64,000 bases of DNA, taken from Salipaludibacillus keqinensis. GTDB taxonomy: Bacteria > Bacillota > Bacilli > Bacillales > Salisediminibacteriaceae. Numbering within the stretch: position 1 is the first letter of the stretch; every line of letters begins with the position of its first letter. The translations under genes were made by a program, and so were the position numbers. The notes beneath the pieces are model-generated. The model worked only from the letters and a program-made list of their open reading frames with translations, ran no database searches and was not told where the DNA came from. The DNA is taken from assembly GCF_003226325.1 (NCBI RefSeq), contig NZ_PDOD01000002.1:806001-870000 (forward strand), given 5' to 3'. Below, piece by piece: positions 18,753-26,094 of the stretch.

Positions 18753-19157
18753 TTAAGTCAGTTCATTCCCTATTCCAGTTCCAACAAATTGAAGCCTGGA
18801 ATCTAACTCTTTGTACATCACTTCAATCACTTTTCGACTGAAGCCGAAATCACTGAATAACATTGTTTCCGTAGATACTGAAAAATCAACGGCTGTCCGG
18901 AAAGGTCTGACCATTATGATTGTAACAACCATAAATGCTTTTTTCCCTTTTTTAACATTAACGATAATTTCGCCATGGTCTTCTGAGATGGAAGCCACTT
19001 CAAAACCTTCCTTGTTTTTCAGCAAAGCTTCAACTTCTTTGATCGCTTTATCTTTCATTATTTTATAATAATGTGTTTGTAAACTTTCTACATGATGATT
19101 TTCACTTGTCTCAGTGCTTGTACTAAATATCTTTTTCAGCGTTTGTTTCATTCCCAT
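18753..19157 (-). CDS. Conserved protein of unknown function between speD and nrdR
   Basis: 134 residues from the ATG at 19157, which has GAGGTGGG eight bases upstream. Not recognised. The N-terminus is basic and amphipathic (MGMKQTLKKIF). The middle alternates beta-like strands (EVASISEDHGEIIVNVKK, AFMVVTIIMVRPFRTAVDFSV) and the end is helical. No signal peptide, membrane helix or catalytic motif. It reads in the same direction as nrdR 36 bp downstream, so it may be co-transcribed. Confidence 0.75.
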   Translation of the reverse strand: MGMKQTLKKIFSTSTETSENHHVESLQTHYYKIMKDKAIKEVEALLKNKEGFEVASISEDHGEIIVNVKKGKKAFMVVTIIMVRPFRTAVDFSVSTETMLFSDFGFSRKVIEVMYKELDSRLQFVGTGIGNELT

Positions 19158-19253
19158 TTTTTCATCCCACCTCGTCTCTATTAAGGATAGCAAGAAAAAA
19201 GAAATTGTTCAATTGAAAAACGCCCCCTCGCAAAGGATAGAGCGTGAATCATT

Positions 19254-19649
19254 TCATGAACTTGATAAACCTTTAAGAGCTCTTCTTGTTCTAATTTGAA
19301 TTTCGCCCATGCCACGAGGCAGTTCAATCATTTCAGATGATTTAGCTTCTAGACTTTTAGCGATGTAAGAAACTGCAACATTTGGATCCATACGAACTCC
19401 ACACGTATACACATCTATGCTTGCATATCCGTGTTCAGGAAAACTATGAATAGTCAAATGAGATTCACTTATGATAACCACACCGCTAATCCCTTGCGGA
19501 GCGAATAAATGGAAGGCCACTTTGACCACTTCAGCTCCCGCAAGATGGGCTGCATCAATAAAAACCTGTTCAATGTATTGCAAATTATTTAATTTATCTA
19601 CTGCACAGCCCCATAGTTCAGCTATGATATGACGCCCCATCGTTTCCAC
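19254..19649 (-). CDS. speD: S-adenosylmethionine decarboxylase proenzyme
   Basis: Makes decarboxylated SAM, the aminopropyl donor for spermidine. 131 residues, class 1B. Self-cleavage at Glu-Ser63 in [20 protein letters not shown] makes the pyruvoyl cofactor; YTCG holds the catalytic Cys. The GTG at 19649 gives METMGRH, matching B. subtilis SpeD exactly, so it is kept although GAGG is only three bases upstream; an ATG nine bases later is possible. It follows gapB, as in B. subtilis. Confidence 0.95.
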   Translation of the reverse strand: METMGRHIIAELWGCAVDKLNNLQYIEQVFIDAAHLAGAEVVKVAFHLFAPQGISGVVIISESHLTIHSFPEHGYASIDVYTCGVRMDPNVAVSYIAKSLEAKSSEMIELPRGMGEIQIRTRRALKGLSSS

Positions 19650-19700
19650 TGTCCTCAGCCCTCACCTTATAAAAAGTTATTGCTACCTGTATACATGACT

Positions 19701-19731
19701 GTAGCACTTGCCATTGATCTGCAAGTGCTAC
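19701..19731. repeat. Inverted repeat between gapB and speD
   Basis: GTAGCACTTG (19701-19710) and CAAGTGCTAC (19722-19731) form a perfect 10-bp stem with an 11-nt loop. Only the plus strand has a T-rich tail, although both flanking genes are on the minus strand; on their mRNA it is a plain hairpin 50 nt before speD. Confidence 0.6.
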
Positions 19732-19847
19732 TTTTGTATTCCCTGTCGTTAATGTGCCGAATTGATCTGTTGATTATTCATAACACATCGTTTTAGTTTG
19801 TTCAGCGGGAACCTAGACTTCTATTTAAATCGAGATTCTAACCTTGA

Positions 19848-20876
19848 TTAGGAGGCAGTCACTTTCGACTTTAGTGGCAAACTAGCTCCGACATATTTAA
19901 CTAAATCAACTACACGGCAAGAATAACCCCATTCATTGTCATACCAAGCTAACACTTTAATTTGTCGATGATTGATAACCATGGTACTTAGTCCATCAAT
20001 AATGGAAGAATGAGTATTTCCATTAAAGTCAGTTGATACGAGAGGCTCATTTGTATAATCCAAAATCCCGTGCATAGACCCCTTTGCTGCTTGGCTAAAT
20101 ACTTGATTCACTTCCTCAACTGTTGTGTCACGTTTTATATTGCCAACAAAATCTACTAAAGAAACGTTGGGAGTCGGGACCCTCAAGGCCATACCATGAA
20201 GTTTTCCGTTCAATTCTGGAAGTACTTTCCCAATCGCTTTTGCAGCTCCTGTTGTCGTCGGTATGATTGATTGACCGCATGCTCGAGCTCTTCGTAAGTC
20301 TTTATGAGGGTTATCAATATTTTTTTGGTCATTTGTATAGGAGTGAACCGTGGTCATCACTCCAGACTCAAGATCAAATGCTTCATTCAAGACTTTCACA
20401 ACCGGTGCCAAACAATTCGTAGTGCAAGAAGCATTAGATAGAATATGATGTCGCTCCGGGTTGTAAGCCCTTTCATTCACACCATACACAATTGTCATAT
20501 CTTCGTCACGCCCTGGAGCAGTGATAACAACTTTCTTTGCACCTGCTTCAAGATGAAGCCCCGCGTCTGCTCGAGATGTGAACTTCCCAGTGGCCTCTAC
20601 AACCACATCCACGTCAAAATTACCCCAAGGCAATTGTTTAGGATCACGATTCTGACAAAGAATCACTCTTTTTCCATCTACAATCAAAGAGTTTCCATCT
20701 GTTTCAATCTGTTTATTTAGTGTCCCATGAATAGTGTCATACTTTATTAAATGAGCCAACGTTTCTGGAGGATAGCTAGCATTTATAGCCACCACATCTA
20801 TTTGACTGTCTTCTATACACTTTCTAAATACCATCCTACCAATTCTTCCAAAACCATTAATTGCTATACGCGTCAT
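19848..20876 (-). CDS. gapB: Glyceraldehyde-3-phosphate dehydrogenase, gluconeogenic (GapB)
   Basis: 342 residues. Rossmann motif INGFGRIGR, catalytic Cys in SNASCTTNCLAP, and HSYTNDQ with the catalytic His. The gene order (coaE-gapB-speD) and the INASYPPETLAHLIKYD cofactor region, without the Asp that binds NAD ribose, point to the NADP-preferring gluconeogenic GapB and not glycolytic GapA. The ATG at 20876 sits six bases from GGAGGG. A CcpN-like operator lies upstream. Confidence 0.93.
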   Translation of the reverse strand: MTRIAINGFGRIGRMVFRKCIEDSQIDVVAINASYPPETLAHLIKYDTIHGTLNKQIETDGNSLIVDGKRVILCQNRDPKQLPWGNFDVDVVVEATGKFTSRADAGLHLEAGAKKVVITAPGRDEDMTIVYGVNERAYNPERHHILSNASCTTNCLAPVVKVLNEAFDLESGVMTTVHSYTNDQKNIDNPHKDLRRARACGQSIIPTTTGAAKAIGKVLPELNGKLHGMALRVPTPNVSLVDFVGNIKRDTTVEEVNQVFSQAAKGSMHGILDYTNEPLVSTDFNGNTHSSIIDGLSTMVINHRQIKVLAWYDNEWGYSCRVVDLVKYVGASLPLKSKVTAS

Positions 20877-20928
20877 CATGATCCCTCCACACTATATAGT
20901 ACATACAATTACTCTTATTATGTTAAAT

Positions 20929-20939
20929 AGTATAACATA
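20929..20939 (-). promoter_or_regulatory. Candidate CcpN operator of gapB
   Basis: Minus strand TATGTTATACT fits every position of TRTGHYATAYW, the CcpN consensus as I remember it; B. subtilis CcpN represses gapB under glycolytic conditions. It sits within a dyad ATGTTA-N7-TAACAT, about 50 bp before the start codon. Confidence 0.55.
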
Positions 20940-20985
20940 TTATATGATTTAGGTTATTAGTTTTGTGAAAAAAAAGGGCGTTTGT

Positions 20986-21017
20986 CAAAAAAAATAGAGT
21001 GCTAGTTAATTAGCACT
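20986..21017 (-). terminator. Terminator overlapping the coaE stop codon
   Basis: AGTGCTA, 6-nt loop, TAGCACT, CTA, then a run of eight T on the minus strand. The last coaE codon and stop lie in the 5' arm. Confidence 0.88.
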
Positions 21018-21606
21018 CCTTCTTCCATTCATTTAACAAATGAATGACTTGGTTTCTTGTTTCCTCTAAGGTACCTTCATTATTTATCACATACGAAGCA
21101 AATTTCTTTTTCTCATCTATAGGTAATTGAGAATCTATTCTTTGATTTGCTTCTTCTATTGAAAAATTATTCCTTGTTCTTAATCGATCAAGCTGGATAC
21201 GCGGCGATACGTATACTAAAAGAACTTCATCGACCATATGGAGTAATTCGCTCTCAATAAGCAATGGTATATCCATGACAATCAATTGGTGGCCTTTTTT
21301 CTGCCATTCTGCTGCTTGAAGACGCATTTCTTCTCGAACAGCAGGGTGAACAATTTGATTTAAAACTGTTCGTTCCTTTTCGCTCTCAAACACAATCTTC
21401 CCTAACTTCTCTCTATTGATCGTTCTGTCCTCGTGAAGGATCGTTGAACCAAAATGGTCGACAATTTTTAGATAAGGCGAACGACCAGGTTCTACAACTT
21501 CTCTAGCGACGATATCTGCATCGACAACTGGTATTCCTTCATTCTTTAGCATCGTAGAAACGGTGCTCTTACCAGAAGCAATACCTCCTGTTAAACCTAT
21601 AATCAT
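21010..21606 (-). CDS. coaE: Dephospho-CoA kinase
   Basis: Last step of CoA synthesis: phosphorylates dephospho-CoA with ATP. 198 residues from the ATG at 21606, which follows GGGGGAGG by five bases and gives the family start MIIGLTGGIASGKSTVS with Walker A GGIASGKS. The DADIVAREVV and DIPLLIES motifs follow. It lies 30 bp after ytaF, in the polA-mutM-ytaF-coaE run. Confidence 0.96.
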   Translation of the reverse strand: MIIGLTGGIASGKSTVSTMLKNEGIPVVDADIVAREVVEPGRSPYLKIVDHFGSTILHEDRTINREKLGKIVFESEKERTVLNQIVHPAVREEMRLQAAEWQKKGHQLIVMDIPLLIESELLHMVDEVLLVYVSPRIQLDRLRTRNNFSIEEANQRIDSQLPIDEKKKFASYVINNEGTLEETRNQVIHLLNEWKKEC

Positions 21607-21635
21607 TTGTGCCTCCCCCTTCGTCATTTACCTTT

Positions 21636-22274
21636 CTAGAGTTTGAATATACCGATCATAATGAGTAGAATTCCTGGAGCATATGCTACATGTTTCATTT
21701 TTTCTGTTGTGAACAAACGTTCCCCGGTAAATTTCCCTAGTACGAGAAACAAGCCGCACATCAAAGCTACACTTCCTGCTAAAACCCAAGGGGATCCACC
21801 AAATAAAGCAGCACCCATACCAGCCCCAAATGCATCAAGCGACAATGCTGTCCCCAGTAAAAAAGCTTCTCTGCCAGTAATCGATCCTGAATCATCTAAA
21901 TCAGCTTCCATAGGTTTTCTCAACACATTCACAACAATACCGAGTCGTTTTAATTCGACATTTAGCAATGTACTTTCTTGAATTCTTATTTTCCGTGCTG
22001 ACTTTGGTTTTCGCAAGACTTGATAAAATGCATATAAGCCTATCGTTATTAAGATGGCTCCACCTAGTTGCTCAGCCCGCGCAGGGGACATATATTCACT
22101 AATTCCCCCTCCGAGCCACATAGCCAATAAAACAGCGAACGCTGAACAACCCATGATAAATAAGACCGATAATAAAGGTAATCTCATCTTTCGCAATCCA
22201 TACGTCACACCTACACCAAAGCTGTCTAAACTAACAGCAAAAGCCAATACAAACAAAGGTAGATAGTCAGTCAT
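21636..22274 (-). CDS. ytaF: Sporulation membrane protein YtaF (MntP-like)
   Basis: 212 residues with six hydrophobic segments and two copies of the family motif: LAFAVSLDSFGVGVTYG near the N-terminus and ALSLDAFGAGMGAALFG in the second half. The acidic loop DLDDSGSITGREAFLLG is EF-hand-like. Related to the MntP manganese exporters, so metal handling in the mother cell or forespore is possible, but this is inference. Same order as B. subtilis (mutM-ytaF-coaE). Confidence 0.92.
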   Translation of the reverse strand: MTDYLPLFVLAFAVSLDSFGVGVTYGLRKMRLPLLSVLFIMGCSAFAVLLAMWLGGGISEYMSPARAEQLGGAILITIGLYAFYQVLRKPKSARKIRIQESTLLNVELKRLGIVVNVLRKPMEADLDDSGSITGREAFLLGTALSLDAFGAGMGAALFGGSPWVLAGSVALMCGLFLVLGKFTGERLFTTEKMKHVAYAPGILLIMIGIFKL

Positions 22275-22349
22275 TAGGATGGGCCCCTTCCCTTTCTTGC
22301 TATGTTAGTATATGGCAGGAGCCCATCCAACGTACTTCTTTCCTTCATT

Positions 22350-23186
22350 CTATTCTTGAAATTGTGGCTGACAAGAAGGGCATGTATGTGTGCCTCTTCC
22401 ACCTACAATCGTTCTTATTATTGGAGTGCCACACGTATGACAAGGTTCCGCAGTACGACCATAAACACGTAAATTCTGTTGAAACATGCCCATCTCTCCT
22501 TGACCATTCACATAGGATTTAATTGAAGAGCCTCCAAGTTTCACCGCTTCATTTAATGTTTCTTGAACCGAAGTAAATAACACGGCCCTTTCACCTGGCG
22601 AAAGGGAATTTGCCGGCTTTTCAGGATGAATTCTCGCTTTAAATAATGCTTCATCTACATAAATATTCCCTAATCCTACAACAACAGACTGGTCCAAGAG
22701 AGCAGCTTTAACAGCTCTTGTCGTTCGGCTCAAGCGTTGAGTTAACTCTTCACTCGTAAAGTGAGAAGATAATGGCTCTGGACCTAATTGGGACAATGGA
22801 CGATTCACGTTCTCCTCTCCTTTTTGGAAAAGGTGCATCGTTCCAAATTTACGAACATCTCCATAGCGTAACTCTCGCCCACTTTTAAATGTAAACCGGA
22901 CATGTGTGTGAGGAGCCTCTTCTTCTTCCTTTTGATAAACACCGTAGCGTCCCTCCATTCTTAGGTGAGAGACTAGCGTATAATCATCTAAACAAAAAAC
23001 AAGAAATTTTCCCCTTCTAGAAATTGAACGAAAGGTTTGCCCTTCCAATAGATGAACAAACTGATTCACATCATCCGGTTCTTTAATCATTTTCGGCCAA
23101 GTCACATTTACTTGCTCAATGGTTTCATCAATAATAAGTTCTGATAACGTTCGTTTGACTGTTTCAACTTCAGGTAATTCTGGCAA
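22350..23186 (-). CDS. mutM: Formamidopyrimidine-DNA glycosylase (Fpg) with TTG start
   Basis: Base-excision repair enzyme that removes 8-oxoguanine and FaPy and nicks the AP site. 278 residues from the TTG at 23186. This start is required because the mature protein must begin with the catalytic Pro-Glu: the sequence reads MPELPEVETV. AAGGTG lies six bases upstream. Helix-two-turn-helix domain with GLGNIYVDEALF; C-terminal zinc finger CHTCGTPIIRTIVGGRGTHTCPSCQ. It starts 43 bp after polA and so probably shares its transcript. Confidence 0.96.
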   Translation of the reverse strand: MPELPEVETVKRTLSELIIDETIEQVNVTWPKMIKEPDDVNQFVHLLEGQTFRSISRRGKFLVFCLDDYTLVSHLRMEGRYGVYQKEEEEAPHTHVRFTFKSGRELRYGDVRKFGTMHLFQKGEENVNRPLSQLGPEPLSSHFTSEELTQRLSRTTRAVKAALLDQSVVVGLGNIYVDEALFKARIHPEKPANSLSPGERAVLFTSVQETLNEAVKLGGSSIKSYVNGQGEMGMFQQNLRVYGRTAEPCHTCGTPIIRTIVGGRGTHTCPSCQPQFQE

Positions 23187-23229
23187 TTCATTCACCTTCT
23201 CATCTATCAAATTCTCACATGTCAGATGG

Positions 23230-25860
23230 CTATTTTGCGTCGTACCATGTATCACCATAAGCAACGTCTGCTGTGAGAGGCACATCTAACTTCACTGCAT
23301 CTTCCATGACTTTCGGAACCAGTTTCTTCATTTTTTCCAGCTCTTGTTCCGGCACTTCAAATATTAATTCATCGTGTACTTGCAGGAGAAGTTTTGATTC
23401 CATGTTTTCTTTTTCTAACGTTTCCGCCATATCCACCATGGCCTTCTTAATAATGTCTGCAGCACTTCCTTGAATCGGTGTATTCATGGCTGTCCGCTCT
23501 GCAAAACTTCGTTGATTAAAGTTTCTGCTCGTTAGTTCTGGTAAATAGCGGCGCCGGTTTAGCATCGTCGTCACATAACCTTTTTCCCGCGCTTCTTCAA
23601 CTACATTTTCCATATAGTCTTTAACCCCTGGATAACTTTCAAAATACCTGTCTATAAACGTTTTTGCTTCTTTTCGAGTGATATCCAAGTTCTGTGATAA
23701 ACCATAGTCACTTATTCCGTAAACAATTCCGAAGTTTACTGCTTTTGCCGTTCGGCGCATTTGGTCTGTCACTTCATCTCCACTAACTCCGAAAACATCC
23801 ATGGCAGTCTTCTTATGCACATCCATCTCGTCTGTGAATGCTTGTTTTAGATTCTCATCTTGCGAAATGTGAGCTAACACTCTTAATTCAATTTGTGAAT
23901 AATCTGCGGCCAAAATAAATGATTTCTCTTTTTCAGGCACAAACGCATGACGTATTTTACGACCTTCTTCAAGTCGAATTGGGATGTTTTGTAAGTTTGG
24001 TTCTGTTGAGCTCAATCTGCCCGTTTGAGTGATGGCTTGATTAAAGATTGTATGAATTTTTCCTGTCTGTTTATGGACAACTTTAAGGAGCCCCTCTATA
24101 TAAGTGGAATTCAGCTTCCCTAATTGTCTGTAATGAAGGATGGTAGGAATCATCTCATGTTCATCTTTTAACTTTTCTAAAACGTCAGCCGAAGTAGAAT
24201 AACCCGTTTTCGTTTTCTTAATCGCAGGCAAATTTAACTTTTCAAACAGCACTTCCCCTAGCTGTTTCGGTGAGTTGATATTGAATTCGACCCCCGCAAG
24301 TTTATGAATCTTCTCTTCCATTTCATTTAAACGCTCTACTAGGCTTTCACCCATTTTTTTAAGCTCTTCTTGATCAACTGATATTCCGTTTTTTTCCATC
24401 CTACCTAAAATAACGGATAAAGGCATCTCTAAATGTTTAAATAGTTCTAGCTGACTGTTTTCAATGAGTTCTTGTTCCAAATCATCTTTTAAATCTAATA
24501 TGGCAGCTGCTTTCCTGCCTAAATGTTGAGCCAGCTCTTCTTGATTAGGTACGTGACGCTTTTTTCCCTTTCCGTATACAACCTCATCTGATTGAACTCG
24601 GAGACTTTGCTTTCGCTTAGCAATATCCCCCATCTCATGAGAACTGGCAGAAGGATCAATTAAATAAGAAGCTATTTGAACATCAAAACAAACACCATCT
24701 AATAACACGTCTTTCCAGCCGAGAGATACAACTGCCCTCTTAGCATTAAAGATATACTTTTCCTTCGAAGCATCTGCTGCCCATGTCTGAAAAGAATGAC
24801 TTGCAATCGCTACCTCTGATGGAATGAAGAAGACTCCATTACTGTTGGCAATAGACAAACCTATGACTTCCGCTTGATGGTAGTTTTCGTCCAACGCCTC
24901 AACAACGAGTGCGCTTGGGGATTGCAGCATGTTGTCAGTCACTTCTGTCACCAATTGGACATCAAGTTCTTCCATTTCTTCTTTTTCAGATCCTTCATCT
25001 ACACCAATTCGGTCTAAAAGAGAAGCAAATTCCAACTCTTTAAAAAGCTCCTTCAATTCATGTTGATGAGGTTCTCCCAGCACTAAATCTTCAAAAGTCA
25101 AACTAACTGGCGCATCTAGCATAATCGTAGCAAGCTGTTTACTCATAAGAGCTTGTTCTTGATTGCTCTCAAGTTTTTCTTTTAACTTTTTCCCTGACAC
25201 TTCATAAATGTGTTCATAAACACCTTCAACGGTTTCATACTGTTTCAACAATTTTAAAGCGGTTTTTTCTCCCACGCCAGGAACACCAGGAATATTGTCA
25301 GAGCTGTCGCCCATTAATCCTTTCATGTCGATAATTTGCATAGGAGTGATTCCGTATTTCTCATCCACCATCTTTAAATCATATGTATCAACATTCGTTA
25401 TTCCTTTACGAGTAAGGGCAACATGGACTTTGTCTGTTACTAGTTGCAACAAGTCTTTATCACCTGTATAAATTTTCACATCTAAATTTTCTTGCTTAGC
25501 TCCTTGGAGGGAGAGCGTCCCAATAATGTCATCAGCTTCGTAATTTTCCACTTCGAAATAAGGGATATTAAACGCTTTAAGTAAATCGCGCATGACAGGC
25601 AGCTGTTCTGATAGCTCAGGAGGCGTTTTCTCTCGTTTTCCTTTGTATTCTTTATATGTTTCATGACGAAAGGTCGTCTTCCCAGCATCAAAAGCTACAA
25701 GCATGTGAGTAGGTTTTTCATCTTCTAATATTTTTAAAATCATCGTTGTAAATCCATAAACAGCATTTGTATAAACCCCTTTTTCGTTATTTAACAAGGG
25801 CAATGCAAAAAATGCACGGTAAGCTATACTATTTCCGTCTACTAGGACTAGTTTCTCCAC
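23230..25860 (-). CDS. polA: DNA polymerase I
   Basis: Repair and Okazaki-fragment polymerase, 876 residues. The 5'-3' exonuclease domain is intact (residues 1-290, LVLVDGNSIAYRAFF, GVPGVGEKTALKLLKQY). The middle domain lacks the DxE of proofreading exonucleases (VVEALDENYHQAEVIGL), as in other Bacillus Pol I. Polymerase motifs A (AADYSQIELRVLAHIS), B (RRTAKAVNFGIVYGIS) and C (LLQVHDELIFEVP) are complete. The GTG at 25860 has GAGGTG six bases before it; an in-frame GTG at 25869 overlaps that site. An extended -10 TGATAAAAT lies about 30 bp upstream. Confidence 0.97.
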   Translation of the reverse strand: MEKLVLVDGNSIAYRAFFALPLLNNEKGVYTNAVYGFTTMILKILEDEKPTHMLVAFDAGKTTFRHETYKEYKGKREKTPPELSEQLPVMRDLLKAFNIPYFEVENYEADDIIGTLSLQGAKQENLDVKIYTGDKDLLQLVTDKVHVALTRKGITNVDTYDLKMVDEKYGITPMQIIDMKGLMGDSSDNIPGVPGVGEKTALKLLKQYETVEGVYEHIYEVSGKKLKEKLESNQEQALMSKQLATIMLDAPVSLTFEDLVLGEPHQHELKELFKELEFASLLDRIGVDEGSEKEEMEELDVQLVTEVTDNMLQSPSALVVEALDENYHQAEVIGLSIANSNGVFFIPSEVAIASHSFQTWAADASKEKYIFNAKRAVVSLGWKDVLLDGVCFDVQIASYLIDPSASSHEMGDIAKRKQSLRVQSDEVVYGKGKKRHVPNQEELAQHLGRKAAAILDLKDDLEQELIENSQLELFKHLEMPLSVILGRMEKNGISVDQEELKKMGESLVERLNEMEEKIHKLAGVEFNINSPKQLGEVLFEKLNLPAIKKTKTGYSTSADVLEKLKDEHEMIPTILHYRQLGKLNSTYIEGLLKVVHKQTGKIHTIFNQAITQTGRLSSTEPNLQNIPIRLEEGRKIRHAFVPEKEKSFILAADYSQIELRVLAHISQDENLKQAFTDEMDVHKKTAMDVFGVSGDEVTDQMRRTAKAVNFGIVYGISDYGLSQNLDITRKEAKTFIDRYFESYPGVKDYMENVVEEAREKGYVTTMLNRRRYLPELTSRNFNQRSFAERTAMNTPIQGSAADIIKKAMVDMAETLEKENMESKLLLQVHDELIFEVPEQELEKMKKLVPKVMEDAVKLDVPLTADVAYGDTWYDAK

Positions 25861-25911
25861 GTCTAACACCTCATTTATTCATGATATCTGTATTTTATCA
25901 CGAATGGCTGA

Positions 25912-25955
25912 GAATAAAAAAAGGAACGAAAGCTCTAGGGGAGACTTTCGTTCCT
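25912..25955 (-). terminator. Strong terminator between phoR and polA
   Basis: Minus strand AGGAACGAAAG (25945-25955) pairs exactly with CTTTCGTTCCT (25922-25932) across a 12-nt loop and is followed by a T-run. Confidence 0.93.
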
Positions 25956-26021
25956 ATCAAAGGGGATGTAAAACTTGAAGCAACCTCAGAAGAAAGATTG
26001 CATTCATATAAAACAGTTCAC
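25912..26021 (-). ncRNA. Candidate PhoP-activated small RNA or short leader transcript
   Basis: Predicted from position only: the PhoP-box promoter would start near 26021 and the strong terminator ends near 25912, giving about 110 nt with no large gene. Inside is a 16-codon frame (25957-26007, ATG start, weak GGGTG 11 bases upstream, product MNAIFLLRLLQVLHPL) that stops just before the hairpin. It could be a regulatory RNA, a tiny membrane peptide, or an extension of the phoR 3' UTR. Confidence 0.4.
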
Positions 26022-26027
26022 CCTCTC

Positions 26028-26081
26028 ACTATACGAGATGAACGTAAACACCACGTAAAGGGACTGTTAATATATTGTAAA
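26028..26081 (-). promoter_or_regulatory. PhoP box with four 11-bp-phased repeats and a -10 element
   Basis: On the minus strand TTTACA, TTAACA, TTTACG and TTTACG occur at exact 11-bp intervals (plus-strand starts 26076, 26065, 26054, 26043), each separated by 5 bp. This is the arrangement of PhoP boxes (TTHAYA-N5). Nine bases after the last repeat is TATAGT (26028-26033), the spacing expected at a PhoP-activated promoter. It starts 14 bp after the phoR stop. Confidence 0.7.
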
Positions 26082-26094
26082 GTTTTAATTGAAG

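Noticed and set aside
23230-25860. Broken proofreading domain of polA as a mutation
   Set aside because: Loss of the DxE exonuclease residues is normal for Pol I of this group.
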